A stretch of DNA of 64,000 nucleotides from Marsupella aquatica (taxonomy: Eukaryota > Marchantiophyta): positions 11,842,001-11,906,000 of the forward strand of contig OZ316892.1 in assembly GCA_973895155.1 (NCBI GenBank). Reading direction: 5' to 3'. The position numbers and the translations under genes are program-made. Shown in pieces: positions 24,000 through 34,487 of this stretch; position 1 is the first letter of the stretch, and each line of letters opens with the position of its first letter. A model generated the notes under the pieces. The model made no database searches. It was given only the letters and a program-made list of their open reading frames with translations, and was not told where the DNA came from.

Positions 24000-24713
24000 C
24001 CATACTCTACATCTTCTAGGGACTATCACCTAGAAGGGGAAGTCATTTAACTAAGGTTACTTTATGTTACATCTGCCCCATCTGAGGGGTCCATTTTCCA
24101 ACCCTGGAAGTCATCCCATTTGCACTCAAAAAAAAGCAAGTCAAGTGAACCTCAAGTCTCTACAAGTAGTGGCTTCTTCTTAATGAGCCACTAGCCATGA
24201 CAAGTACCTGGTTTCACCATTTTGAGTACCTTTTTCCTGAAATTGAGGAGCAAAGTCTCATAGCAGAGGAGAGTAATGTGAAAACGGGAGAAGTCTTGGA
24301 CACTTCTCTCCTTTTATGTGGCTGTTTATGAGTGCACACTCCCTGGCTTATTGCAAGGTGGACCATTTGTCCTTTTTCTTTTCCTGACCCTTTTGCACAT
24401 TTTCACTTTTTACAAGTGCAACTAGAAGTCCACTATAATGTCAGATTGTGCAAAGTCCTCTCTAAGGTTATACATACACTTTGTAAGGAAGAACATAAAT
24501 CATACGCAGAACTGCAAGGCCCAGGCTGCTTCCCAACAATGAGCACAGCATAGGCGACTGGAAACCCTCCTTGTTGGTCTAGTTTGGTACTTGAAGGTTA
24601 TGGGAGTTGACCCCCTTGCTAGTCTCACCATGATTCACTAAGCTAAATCTTTATGTTAACCAATAGGTTATTCATGCTAGATAACCTATTGGCCGTTCAA
24701 GGGTGATGGGTTC

Positions 24714-25075
24714 TAAGAGCACTCCCACTAGTGCTCACCAAACAGCCCTGCCATTGGGAAGTTTAGTGAGCAAGTTTGACGCCCTTGCACCCATGTTTGT
24801 GGAGGGCATGACCGGCTCCACATTTCACACACACCAAAGGCTGAAACATCTATGTGCCGGCTGTCGCAAAGATGTTCGATCAAGACTGGGAAGGCTGACC
24901 AGGGTCATCAGTCAGTCCCACTAGATTGTGGAGAGCAGGACAACCCCCCTTGGTTCAAAAGATGACGAGCCAAGGAGGTTGGGCGCACAGACCGGGCAAG
25001 GGGGCTCCAAAACGCTGGTGCCACTTTACTGGCTCCTGGCTGGCCCAGATAGCAGATTGATGGGAGTGCTCTAAA
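24714..25075. mobile_element. MITE-like element with 12-bp inverted termini
   Basis: AGAGCACTCCCA on the left (about 24716-24727) and its complement TGGGAGTGCTCT on the right (about 25060-25071) bound some 355 bp without coding capacity. Such GAGCA-CTCC termini are common in plant non-autonomous DNA elements. No clear target duplication was found, so exact ends are uncertain. Confidence 0.5.
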
Positions 25076-25172
25076 CCCTACGGGCTGACCACCCTCGAGA
25101 ATTAGACTCCATACCCCTAGTTTCTCATGAGTTATTCTACACTTTAAGGTCGTGCGTGCGTTCACCTATTAT

Positions 25173-25604
25173 GGTCTTTGCCCAATTGCTCCTCTCCATG
25201 TGGAGTTTTTAAGTTACAAGTTACTTAGTCGGTTTCTCTTCAAACATGAGTGTGGCAAGCAGAACAAAAATGTCAGCAGCGTCAACCTGGTCCAATAAAT
25301 TATCTGAATGCAGGTCCTGAAAATATGACCAAAGGCATACAGTCCCCTTTATGATTTGACGGTCGTCAGTATTTCTCCCTCATGTGCGGGTCCTTGGCCA
25401 ATTGCTCCTCTCCATGTGGAGTTTTTAGATTCTCATAACAAGTTAGAAGGTTTCTCTTCAAACATGAGTGTGGCAAGCAAAACATAAATGTCAGCAATGT
25501 CGACCTGGTCCAATAATATTTGAACACAGGACCTGAAAATATGACCAAAGGCATAGTCCCCTTTATGATTTTAGTGTCTTCCATATTTCTCCCACATGTG
25601 TAGG
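25173..25604. repeat. 216-bp tandem duplication
   Basis: Two copies (about 25173-25388 and 25389-25604) share CCAATTGCTCCTCTCCATG, CTTCAAACATGAGTGTGG, ACCTGGTCCAATAA and CCTGAAAATATGACCAAAGG. A third, more diverged partial copy appears at about 26360-26475, beyond and inside the neighbouring foldback element. No gene was seen. Confidence 0.9.
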
Positions 25605-26103
25605 TCTACATAGGGTCACCCTATGGTATTGTTGGGATATGATCTAGACCGAATGAGACAACATCAACATGTGTGAACATTCATCCATAGATTCCGACAC
25701 TGAAAGTACGTGGTTCACCCCGTCTAGGCTAAGTCCATGGTTGTGAGAGAAAACCAGTAATACGAAATGATTACACCCGCCATAGCCAACGTGCTAGAGC
25801 TTCTCTCTCTCTCTCTCTCTCACATCTAGAGTGAAACTTCAAGTGTGAGCACAAGTTTGTGTTCCCCTTGGGTCTATGGGAACCTCGAACTCAAACTAGT
25901 GTTATCCTACTCTATTGAAGTCTAATTAGTATTATGAAAATATATAACTTATACTAGAGGCATAGCCTAACACTTATATCTCGTAAAGGAGACTGTATGC
26001 CATGCCCTGAATAATACTTTAAGGTCATGTGTTGATGGATTAAGGCCCTTCTCCATTGATTTCTCAACACGTATACATTTTAATATTTAATTACAAAATG
26101 TAC
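25605..26103. other. Spacer with (TC)n microsatellite
   Basis: No gene was seen. A (TC)n run lies at about 25800-25822. Confidence 0.5.
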
Positions 26104-26676
26104 GAGGGATATGCTTAGTAGACCCCCTTCTGCAAAAAGTTTGCTTAATCAATTCCCTGGATACTTTTCACTAATCTGGACCATTGATGGACCTTTCAAT
26201 CTCAGATCTGGGCCGTTCATAGACCTCAGGGGGTCGATCAAGTAACAAGTTTCATTTTGGAGGTCGATCAAACAAATACCTCCAAAATGTACTGTGTCTG
26301 TGCACATTTGAGCTTTGAAAACTGTGTGAAAATACTGACAGGGTTACTCTGAGCCAATCAGAACTCAGCACATGACCTGAAAGTACGATGAAGGACGTAT
26401 GTATCCCTTTACGAGAATACGGTCTCCCCTATTTCTCCCCGCTTATGCAGGTCAACATATGGTCACCCTATACCTGGTAGAGGCTACCATAAGTCCTTAA
26501 TCCTATACTATATTTGCTCGATCTTCCCCCAAAATGAAAGTTATTACTTGATCTACCCCCTGACGGTCCAGATCTGAGAACAAGAGGTCCATCAACGGTC
26601 CAGATTGGACAAAAGTATCCAGGAGGTTGATTAAGCAAACTTTTTCCAGAATGGGGTTCTACTAAGCATATCTCTC
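26104..26676. mobile_element. 573-bp foldback element
   Basis: The left arm (about 26104-26279) and right arm (about 26508-26676) are long imperfect inverted repeats of roughly 170 bp. Each starts GAGRGATATGCTTAGTAGA when read inward. They share AAAAAGTTTGCTTAATCAA, CTGGATACTTTT and TTTCATTTTGG. The 230-bp centre includes a diverged copy of the 216-bp tandem unit from 25.2-25.6 kb. No convincing target duplication was found. It has no coding capacity. Confidence 0.8.
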
Positions 26677-26865
26677 GCTCTGGCCCATTGGAACTGTCCT
26701 CTCATACATTGTGAACAGGGGCATTGAATTGTACCAATTTTTTCCACACCCATGCCCTTAATCCTAATCCTATAGGTAATGCTCTGGCCCATTGGAACTG
26801 CCCAATCATGCGTTGTGAACAGGGGCATTGACATTGAAACTTACCAGTTTTTCCACACCCGCACT
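26677..26865. repeat. Imperfect ~104-bp tandem duplication
   Basis: GCTCTGGCCCATTGGAACTG begins units at 26677 and 26781. Both contain TTGTGAACAGGGGCATTGA and end in TTTTTCCACACCC. The first unit abuts the right end of the foldback element exactly. Confidence 0.85.
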
Positions 26866-27113
26866 GATCACCACACTCTGGAATAGCTGAAGAACCTGCT
26901 TGAGACGAGACGAACGTCGAGGCGAAAGCATTGTTTAGGGTCGAGTTTTTTTTTTCTTCCACCTGATGTTTCAATTATTGCCCTAGCAACTCTAGTTGTA
27001 GAGATTTTTCTTTGAGAGAAGAAGCGTAAAAGACCACGAAGGACCACGAAGTTCAACTCTTGTTGTAGAGATTTGAGTGGGTCCAACTTCAGTGGGGCAG
27101 GAGGCCGACAGAC

Positions 27114-27457
27114 ATGAAGGTGAGAGCGGCAGTGCGGAAGCTGTGCGAGTACTGTCGTGTGGTGAGGCGGCGCAACAGGGTTTACGTTCTGTGCACATCG
27201 AATCCCAAGCACAAACAGCGCCAAGGACTTTCTCATCTTACGTTTCCAGGTGCCACAGCCGGGTACGTCTTCCCCATTTGACCTTTGCGCTAATTGTGAT
27301 GGTGTCTGATCATTGCGCCCACATTTTGGCAAGCTGCGTGTTGACTCTCAGTGTGTTTGGTCTGTTCAGGTTGGATTCCGAATTTTCAGAGCGTTCTTTC
27401 ACTCGTGCAACTGCTTTGCGGTCCAGCCAACCCAAAATCTGGTATAATATATTTTAG
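27114..27457 (+). CDS. Bacterial-type ribosomal protein bL36 (organellar, probably mitochondrial)
   Basis: The ATG at 27114 opens [14 protein letters not shown], followed by [16 protein letters not shown]. Cys11, Cys14, Cys27 and His33 form the bL36 zinc-binding ribbon. Eukaryotic eL36 is unrelated, so this is the nuclear gene for an organellar large-subunit protein; plant mitochondrial bL36 proteins likewise start directly at this domain and have a C-terminal extension. Read without splicing, the frame stops at 27281 (55 aa). I prefer splicing at a strong donor (GTACGT, 27263) to an acceptor at 27369. This gives exons 27114-27262 and 27370-27457 in frame, 78 aa, ending [13 protein letters not shown] second acceptor at 27351 would add six residues. 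The domain is certain; the tail is inferred. MED11 follows 1.1 kb downstream on the same strand. Confidence 0.85.
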
Positions 27458-28583
27458 CCATTGCAGAGATTCATGTTCTAACATACTACCGAGCTGAACC
27501 ATCTAATGATCTAATCGGTATCTAAGCAAAATCGGACCGACTGAAGGAACGAATTAGGGCAGTGGTGATGAAATGATGCAGTATATACCCTGCACTTAGC
27601 GATCGAATGAATGATTTGATGAGTGAACGAAACAACTAGGTCAACCGATGTCAAGTGGTTGAATGTAACGGGTGCAGAACATGAATGGATCAAAAGAACG
27701 AAGGAATGAAGAAGTTATAAGTGAACTATTTTTATTTCCTTTACCCAAGTAATATACACTAAAGTTCATTCCAAGCTGAGAATGTTCTGAAATTCGGCTT
27801 CTGGCAACGAGCCAAACTTAGAAGGATCTTTAGGCTCTGTTGCTGTTGGATTGACTAAGTAGAACTAGTTAGGAAAGCGGTTTCTTTTAACGCTGTTTAT
27901 CGCGGTTCAGATCGACTATAGGCTGGATTGATTCTAAACAGTTTTTGTGAGACTGGTCTTCTTGAGATATGACAACCGTGAACCGTGTTCGGTCTCAGGT
28001 CCCTGGGAGGCAGTCTACAATCGAAAGTGCCAATTAGGGGGAGCGGTGGTGTTGGGCTAGCTTCGCTTTTAAACAGCTCTCAATGATTTTCTCGTGCAGT
28101 TGAGGAGTAATTTTTCCCAGTGCAGGTTTGTGATGTTTTTTACGCTGAAATATCTATGGCGATGTATCCTCTGGCATGCCAATGTGTCGTTCGGCGACTT
28201 AACCAAGCTGGCAACCGATGGTAACATTGCAGTGGGTCCAGTTTTGTGGACCTGATCTTTCTCTTTCCTCTAGCAGCTCTTGCTTTAGTCCGGAGTGCTA
28301 AAAATTGAGGGCAAATTAATTTGATTTTCTTGTTTCAGATAAGTGAAGTTCCCTCCTCAGCTGCTGGTTGCTTGAAGGCCGAGTAAATTTTTTGTCCAAT
28401 CTTTAGAACATAGGAGAGAGTATTCTCGTTTCTGTCGGGGTGGAGGACTCTTAGGTGAGAATGTGGAAGTTTCCGACGGAGAATAGATAGATAACAGGGG
28501 TTACCAGCGGGATATCAGCCATAATTAGGCATAACTGCACTTAGGTGAGTAGGTCCTTTATGCTGGGAGGAGGGTTCGGAGAG
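27458..28583. other. Spacer between bL36 and MED11 genes
   Basis: This stretch contains the presumed bL36 3' UTR and the MED11 promoter and leader. I see no further gene; alternative downstream bL36 exons were examined and gave only unsupported short tails. Confidence 0.45.
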
Positions 28584-29350
28584 ATGGCGGGCCTGACGAC
28601 TGTACCAGGAGCACCGACTACTTCGCTGCAGCGGCTCTACCACGTCGAAAAGGTAAGGTTTATGTCGAAATGTTAGTCAACGTTTTTCTGGTTGTCAAAG
28701 GTGTCTTATCCAAGTTTTCCCTTGCAGATTAGCTGCCCTGTGAACTAGAATGTTGAGAAAATATGGACTGCCCTACCGACTGTAACGAGGTTGCTGTGAT
28801 TTTGTTCTGCAGAGGATCGTCCATACCGTTGATTTAGCTGGTGGAGTGATGGAGGAGTTAGCGAAGCCAGCTGGTCCTAGGAGTGATGTGGTTGCTGCTC
28901 AGTGTCATGAATTCATGCAAGCTGTGAAGGTGAGCTTATGTAGTGAATTCACTTTCTGGCTGGCATAACTAACAGAGGCGCTGTAGTGATCATCCAGATA
29001 TTTAAGCGGTCTGTTTTCGCGTTTCTTGAGATATCTAATCAGAAGTAGAGTCTTATTTCGGCTGAAATGCTTTTGATTAAGGCCCCGAAATTCTCTGCAA
29101 CATCACCGTAGTTGCGATTCATTTCCTTGAGATACTCGCGTAACGTTTCGTTTCATGTTTTATACAGGAGATCCAAATGACATTACGTGACGAGATAAAG
29201 AGCATGTGTGAGTACAGGCCATACGAGAACAATGATTACGCAGCCAGAACAGCTACAGAGACAAGTGTGAAGAAAATGGATTGCATAATAGGGCATCTGA
29301 ATGGTATGGAAGGGGTTGTCCATCAGTACAACTCATTAGAACCCCAATAG
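28584..29350 (+). CDS. MED11: Mediator complex subunit 11, 3 exons
   Basis: Exons 28584-28652, 28813-28929 and 29168-29350 join at phase-0 GT-AG introns to give 122 aa, the usual size of plant MED11. The sequence has the family core: SLQRLYHVEKRIVHTVDLAG, then VMEELAKP, CHEFMQAVKEIQMTLRDEI and a C-terminal YNSLEPQ. MED11 is a helical head-module subunit of Mediator that pairs with MED22 and contacts the RNA polymerase II pre-initiation machinery in the nucleus. All three exons keep phase, and no stop or missing block is visible, so the gene appears intact. The first ATG after several in-frame stops in the leader was chosen. Confidence 0.93.
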
Positions 29351-30686
29351 TTCCTGATGAGGTGCAAGGAGACTTTAGACGCAATACCAATGCAAAACGT
29401 GGCCAAACGTTCTGATCGGATCACTGCAGACTCTGGAGTCGTTTTTTCACTTAAATTTTGAGAAATCTTTGTTGCTAATGGACTGATTTGAACTTCAATT
29501 TGAAATTTGTTGGAACTTGTTTGGTAGTCCACCATTCCAGATTTGTGAAGAGCAGGATCATGATCTTTGGCATACTCATCACAATTCAACCATTACAACT
29601 TTCAAGTCGCCGAGAATGGTTTTACTGAAACCAACTTTACTTCTCGACTAGGAGCCCACTGCCAAAGACACTGTTGTAGCCACCAAGTCTCTGGCAATCA
29701 AATACGACTCCCTTCCATACACGAGGATCTCAGAATGCCGAATCGTTCTGTATAGAAGGGAAGGAAGTAACTTTTCATATTTCATGGACGGGCAAGTCAT
29801 TTGTGTATGGATGTACATACGAGTTGGACTCGTACACCGGGGACAGTTTTTGGCCGTTACAATAGTACGTATCAGTTAATGTTATTTTGAAGAGGAATGT
29901 TTCTGGTTTGTTGCGTTTTGGGGGGAAGTGCTCGAACCTGCAACCCGTACAGATTCGTAGAGGTTGTTGTCTTCCATAGATAAAGGATAGACGTCAGATC
30001 TAGCAACTAGACACTTCGACCAGGTAAAGATCTCGCACATTATTAGAAATCCAGGAGATATACGGAGGCTTTTATTTTGTTGGAACGTTGATCCATTGTG
30101 GGGCGTTGCATCAAGTTCCAGATACATATGTAGCTGGACCCTCCACATTTATCTAAGGCGGCCCCAATTTTGAGCCAACAACCTTGATTTTGAGCGAAGA
30201 ATGTCAGACATTCAAAACGCGGAGTACTTGAAAGCACCTTAACTACACCAATTGATCACCAGTAATTCAAGATTGTAATCAAACGATTCTCTTAGAAACC
30301 TTGAGGATCTAATTGAGGACATGAAAAGTGTGAGTCTTTATGACGTTGGACCACTGTGCCCCGAAAGTCTTTCACACTCTCGAATCTTTCGAAGCGTATC
30401 GTGATTCACAATTATTATCTCGATTCATCAAGAAGCCTCTAGTAACTATGGATTTTCTCTAAACATATATGAGCCGTTAGATATACGATTGATGTATTAG
30501 AATTTCGAGAAGCAGTTCAGGGAGGTGCAATGAAATTGTGCCTGTGAAATTTAAGAAAATGAAACGCTGACTGGAAGAAAGGTCTGGTAATGAGAACGAA
30601 ACCCTGAAACCTTAAATCCTTTCCTAAACCCTAAACCCTGAAGCCGTAGGTCCTTTCAACTATCGAGATCGAGATACTCCGAAAAT
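29351..30686. other. Intergenic region between convergent MED11 and F-box gene 1
   Basis: This stretch holds both 3' UTRs. From about 30420 the sequence is duplicated at about 32950-33210, as part of the F-box tandem duplication. The phrase GGATCTCAGAATGCCGAATCGTTC near 29725 also has a diverged match near 32755. Telomere-like CCCTAAACCCT occurs near 30630. Confidence 0.6.
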
Positions 30687-31925
30687 CTAGACTGCCATGA
30701 AGGGGTTCAGGCCGGGCTGAAAGCAACACTCACTCCACAGATAGCCCTGGATATCAATAAAGAAAAAACTCCACAGGTCGTTCAATATGTCGTACACCAT
30801 AATTCGAGGCAGGTCCTGGTTCCAGTATCGGGGAATTATCTCCAGAACCAGGTAATTATACTCAGAGACAAGCGAGTTGAACATCTCACGGGTGTCGATC
30901 ACACCCAACATATCATGAGCACGACAGCAAGCCACCTCCGATACTCGATGTGACACCAAATCAATCTTCAAAATTAATACAGCTTCAGCGCCAGTCATGG
31001 TCAATATCAGGTTGCCATAACAAACTACCAGGCTGACATCTTCAAAAGTCCAGCGTTCGTCATCATCAATGATTTCCAATCTGATTTCTTCCAGAGTCCC
31101 TTCTTCCACGTCGAAGGCCAGTAGACGTGTCGTGTCAAACAACGACAATGCGTAAAAAATCCCATTAAGATATACGAAATTAGTAAGTTCAGTGCCAACA
31201 GGGATTGGATGGGAATATTTTCCACTCCTCCAGAAACCAGAGTTGGAATCGTAAACGCGTATAGAATATAGCTCATGAATACCTTCGTACCCGGCCGGAT
31301 CGTCCATTCGATGACAGACAACAATCACCCTGTACGTCTCTGCGGACGAATCAATGACCAACTTCAGATGTCGAACGATGATCGGATCCTCTTCAAAATA
31401 CTCTGGCAGTTGTTTGCACTCCCCGGTCAGAACATTGCGGACCAGAATCTTAGATTTAAACCAAGGTTCCTTCGAAATCCCATACACGAAAGGGCCTTCT
31501 AATAGCAGATCCACTTCGTCACGGGGTAAGAAAGTTCCTCTAAGGTTGATTAGGTTCTGGAGATTGTCCTTCCGCGCACGAAAGAATGGCAAATGTAGTG
31601 ACGGCAATCTTTGCCATTTCCCCTTTGTCTGACTGTACACTGTAACTGGATCGTCAGTTGTAAAAGGAGGGCCGAAGAGAGGCACCCGTCTGTGGAACAG
31701 AGGCCCGAAGACACCCCAGTTCTTAGACTCCTCAAGCACCCGCCTCTGAAACCCCGCTGCAAGGCACTGTTCTTCTTTATCATTTAGTACAGAAAGTGGC
31801 TGGAATCTGGCGTACCATGACCTCGATAGTACCCTAGCTTTGAATATCTGTGGAAACGGCACCATAGATATGATCTTCTCCACCATTTCATCCGGTAAAG
31901 CCTTGCTCACGTCTCCTATCTCCAT
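30687..31925 (-). CDS. F-box protein, copy 1 (intronless)
   Basis: This is a single 412-aa frame. The N-terminal F-box is clear: KALPDEMVEKIISMVPFPQI, then KARVLSRSWYARF (about residues 9-45). The remaining 360 residues look like an F-box-associated or kelch-type beta-propeller, with blocks such as FVYGISKEPWF, IRVYDSNSGFW and LVVCYGNLILTM. F-box proteins bind SKP1 and bring substrates to SCF ubiquitin ligases through the C-terminal domain; the substrate is unknown. It is a tandem paralogue of the gene at 33219-34487, with conserved ends. The start is the ATG directly before the F-box, which is conserved in the other copy. No frame disruption was found. Confidence 0.88.
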   Translation of the reverse strand: MEIGDVSKALPDEMVEKIISMVPFPQIFKARVLSRSWYARFQPLSVLNDKEEQCLAAGFQRRVLEESKNWGVFGPLFHRRVPLFGPPFTTDDPVTVYSQTKGKWQRLPSLHLPFFRARKDNLQNLINLRGTFLPRDEVDLLLEGPFVYGISKEPWFKSKILVRNVLTGECKQLPEYFEEDPIIVRHLKLVIDSSAETYRVIVVCHRMDDPAGYEGIHELYSIRVYDSNSGFWRSGKYSHPIPVGTELTNFVYLNGIFYALSLFDTTRLLAFDVEEGTLEEIRLEIIDDDERWTFEDVSLVVCYGNLILTMTGAEAVLILKIDLVSHRVSEVACCRAHDMLGVIDTREMFNSLVSEYNYLVLEIIPRYWNQDLPRIMVYDILNDLWSFFFIDIQGYLWSECCFQPGLNPFMAV

Positions 31926-32399
31926 TGCCGCACCTTCAATCGCGTCCGCCCACCAGCGTTGTCTTCAATGTCACCAGATGATTGTACCGAAGGGAAAAGG
32001 AACGGCTTCCAAAACGGCTCAGGCAATTGGAGGATGGCAAGCGGTAGCTCGGCTGCCCGACCACTTCCCGTTGATGAGGGGAAAAGCACTCGACGTTTGA
32101 ATTGCTTCAGCAGGCCGTCGATACAACTGCACCCATTTCAGCCCTCCCACCTCGCTGCCGTCTCCTATCCTCTGCTCTCACACTGTTTCAACAGGAGGAT
32201 CGCAGTCAGTGCATCCGACCCCAAACATGATTACACACTCGATCGGATAATCGGTTCCTCTGCAGATTTCTGTCGGCGACGAGCTCAAGTGTCCCCTCGT
32301 CCTCAAAGCAGGCAGCCCATCTCAGTGCGAGCTCGATCCGCAACGCGCACCATAGCAGAATGCATAGGTCAATTCTTTAATTGAGCGACTGGGTAATTA

Positions 32400-32660
32400 A
32401 TTTATTTACTTGCCTTGAAAACCGAAAGCAAGCCCATCCAACTTTTCTTTTTTTGACTTGGAAACCGAAAGCAGGCCCATCCAACACAGGATTGCTGATA
32501 CTTGAAAACTGATAGCAAGCCCATCCAACTCTTCTTTTCTTTGACTTGGAAACCGAAAGCTTAGGGTTTAGGGTTTAGGGCCCATCCAACACAGGATTGC
32601 TGATTGCTCTGGAGCATGCATTTGTATGTAGGGTAGCCAAAGGGGGACAATACCCATCCA
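32400..32660. repeat. Degenerate ~85-bp tandem repeats between the F-box genes
   Basis: GGAAACCGAAAGC and GCCCATCCAAC recur several times (about 32420, 32460, 32520, 32550 and 32640), often followed by ACAGGATTGCTGA. At 32561-32580 one unit carries an insertion of telomere-type repeats. Confidence 0.8.
32561..32580 (+). repeat. Interstitial telomeric repeat (TTTAGGG)n
   Basis: Nearly three units of the plant telomere repeat sit inside a tandem unit. The neighbouring unit reads CCGAAAGC-AGG-CCCATCC without them, so the tract is an insertion between CCGAAAGC and CCCATCC. Confidence 0.9.
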
Positions 32661-33218
32661 ACAGAGGATTGCTGAGTGATTAGTAAGTGCTTGTAAACTG
32701 TATTCTTTCCCCACCACCTCCGTCCTCTAGGTTTTAAATTCAATATACACAAGGATCTCAGCATGCTGAATCGTTCGGTATGGAAAGGAAGGAAGTATGG
32801 GAAGGAGCTTAGTCAACAGCGGAGTCTGAAAGTGCAAAAGCCGGTTTAGATTGACTCATGGACTCATTCCAATCACCTTGTACGAAAGAGAGCTCGGAAT
32901 TAAGGTGTACTTCGAAAGTATTTCACCACTCTGAGCGTATCTCGATTCACAATTATAATCCTTCATCAAGAAGCCTCTAGTGACTATGGATTTTCTCTAA
33001 ACATATATGAGCCGTTAGATATACGATTGATGTATTAGAATTTCGAGAAGCAGTTCAGGGAGGTGCAATGAAATTGTGCCTGTGACATTTAAGAAAATGA
33101 AACGCTGACTCGAAGAAAGGCCTGGTAATGAGAACGAAACCCTGGAACCTTAAATCCTTTTCTAAACCATGAAGCCGTAGCTCATTTCAGCTATCGAATA
33201 TCGAGATACTCCGAAAAT

Positions 33219-34487
33219 CTAGACTGCCATGAAGGGGTTCAGGACGGGCTGAAAGCAACATTCACTCCACAGATAGCCCTGCATCTCAAGAAAGAAAAAC
33301 CTCCACTCGTCTTTCAATATGTTGTACACCGCAATTCGAGGGTTGGCCTTGTCCAAGTGTAGGGGAATTTTCTCCAGAACCAGGCAATCAACCTCAGACA
33401 CCAGCGAGTTGATCATCTCACGGGTGTTGATCACATCCAACTTATCACGAGCATGACAGCAAGCCACCTCCGATACTCGATGCGATACCAAATCAATCTT
33501 CAAAATGTATACAGCTTCGTCAGCGCTCATCATGGTCAATATCAGGTTGCCATAACAAACTACCAGGCTGACATCGTCAAATGTCCAGCGCTCTCCATCA
33601 TCAATGATTTCCAATCTGATTTCTTCCAGAGTCCCTTCTTCCACGTCGAAGGCCAGTAGACGTGTCGTGTCAAACAACGACAATGCGTAAAAAATCCCAT
33701 TAAGATATACGAAATTACTGAGTTCAATAGGGATTGAATGGGCATATTCTCCACTACTCCAAAAACCCGACATGGAATCGTAAACCCGTATAGAATATTG
33801 CTCACGCATACCTTCATACCCTGTTGGATCGTCCATTCGTTGACAGACAACAATCACCTTGTACGTCTCTGCGGACGAATCGATTACCAACTTCAGATGT
33901 CGAACAATGATCCGATCCGCTTCAAAAAACTCCGGCAACTGTTTGCACTCCCCGGTCAGAACATTGCGGACCAGAATCTTAAATATAAAGCCAGGTTTCT
34001 GCCAAATCCCGTACACAAAAGGGCCTTCTAATAGAAGATTCAATTCCTCAAGGGGTAAGACAGTTCCTCTCCGTTTTATAAGGTTCCGGCCTTCTAATAG
34101 AAGATTCAATTCCTCACGGGGTAAGAAAGTTCCTCTCACTTTTATAAGGTTCCGCAGATTTTCGTTCCGGGCATAAAAGAATGGCAAGTGCAGTGACGGT
34201 AATCTTTGCCATTTCTTCTCTACTTGACTGTACACTGTAACGTGATCGTCAGTTGTACAAAGAGGGCGGAAGACATCCCAGTTCTTGGACTCCTCAAGCA
34301 CCCGCCTCTGAAATCCCGCTACAAGGCGCTGTTCCTCTGGATCATTTAGTAAAGACTGTGGTTGGAATCTGGCGTACCATGATCTCGATAGGACCCTCGC
34401 TTTAAATATCTGTGGAAACGGCACCATTGCTATGATCTTCTCCACCATTTCATCCGGTAAAGCCTTGCACACGACTCCTACCTCCAT
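33219..34487 (-). CDS. F-box protein, copy 2 (intronless, with internal 22-aa duplication)
   Basis: The frame reads 422 aa from the ATG at 34487, which aligns with the start of copy 1. An in-frame ATG at 34535 would add 16 residues encoded by duplicated leader sequence and is less likely. The F-box (KALPDEMVEKIIAMVPFPQI, then KARVLSRSWYARF) and propeller-like C terminus match copy 1. Two differences stand out. About ten residues between GVF/DVF and the TTDD block are missing. A 66-bp direct duplication (34022-34087 and 34088-34153) repeats the block NLIK-RGT-LP-EELNLLLEG in frame. The frame is otherwise intact. It is presumably an SCF substrate receptor with unknown target. Confidence 0.88.
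   Translation of the reverse strand: MEVGVVCKALPDEMVEKIIAMVPFPQIFKARVLSRSWYARFQPQSLLNDPEEQRLVAGFQRRVLEESKNWDVFRPLCTTDDHVTVYSQVEKKWQRLPSLHLPFFYARNENLRNLIKVRGTFLPREELNLLLEGRNLIKRRGTVLPLEELNLLLEGPFVYGIWQKPGFIFKILVRNVLTGECKQLPEFFEADRIIVRHLKLVIDSSAETYKVIVVCQRMDDPTGYEGMREQYSIRVYDSMSGFWSSGEYAHSIPIELSNFVYLNGIFYALSLFDTTRLLAFDVEEGTLEEIRLEIIDDGERWTFDDVSLVVCYGNLILTMMSADEAVYILKIDLVSHRVSEVACCHARDKLDVINTREMINSLVSEVDCLVLEKIPLHLDKANPRIAVYNILKDEWRFFFLEMQGYLWSECCFQPVLNPFMAV

Larger units (their letters stand above)
17052..24004 (+). mobile_element. Full-length degenerate Ty1/copia LTR retrotransposon
   Basis: The element spans 17057-23999 (6943 bp) and is flanked by a 5-bp target duplication, CCATA (17052-17056 and 24000-24004). 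It has 344-bp LTRs starting TGTTAG and ending CAACA, a tRNA-iMet primer-binding site, a polypurine tract, and gag-protease-integrase-RT-RNase H in copia order. By eye I count about 14 mismatches between the LTRs (roughly 96% identity), indicating a moderately old insertion. The coding region has at least three frameshifts and two stops, so it cannot encode a polyprotein. The leader between PBS and gag is unusually long (about 1.9 kb) and includes a GC-rich block. Confidence 0.97.
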
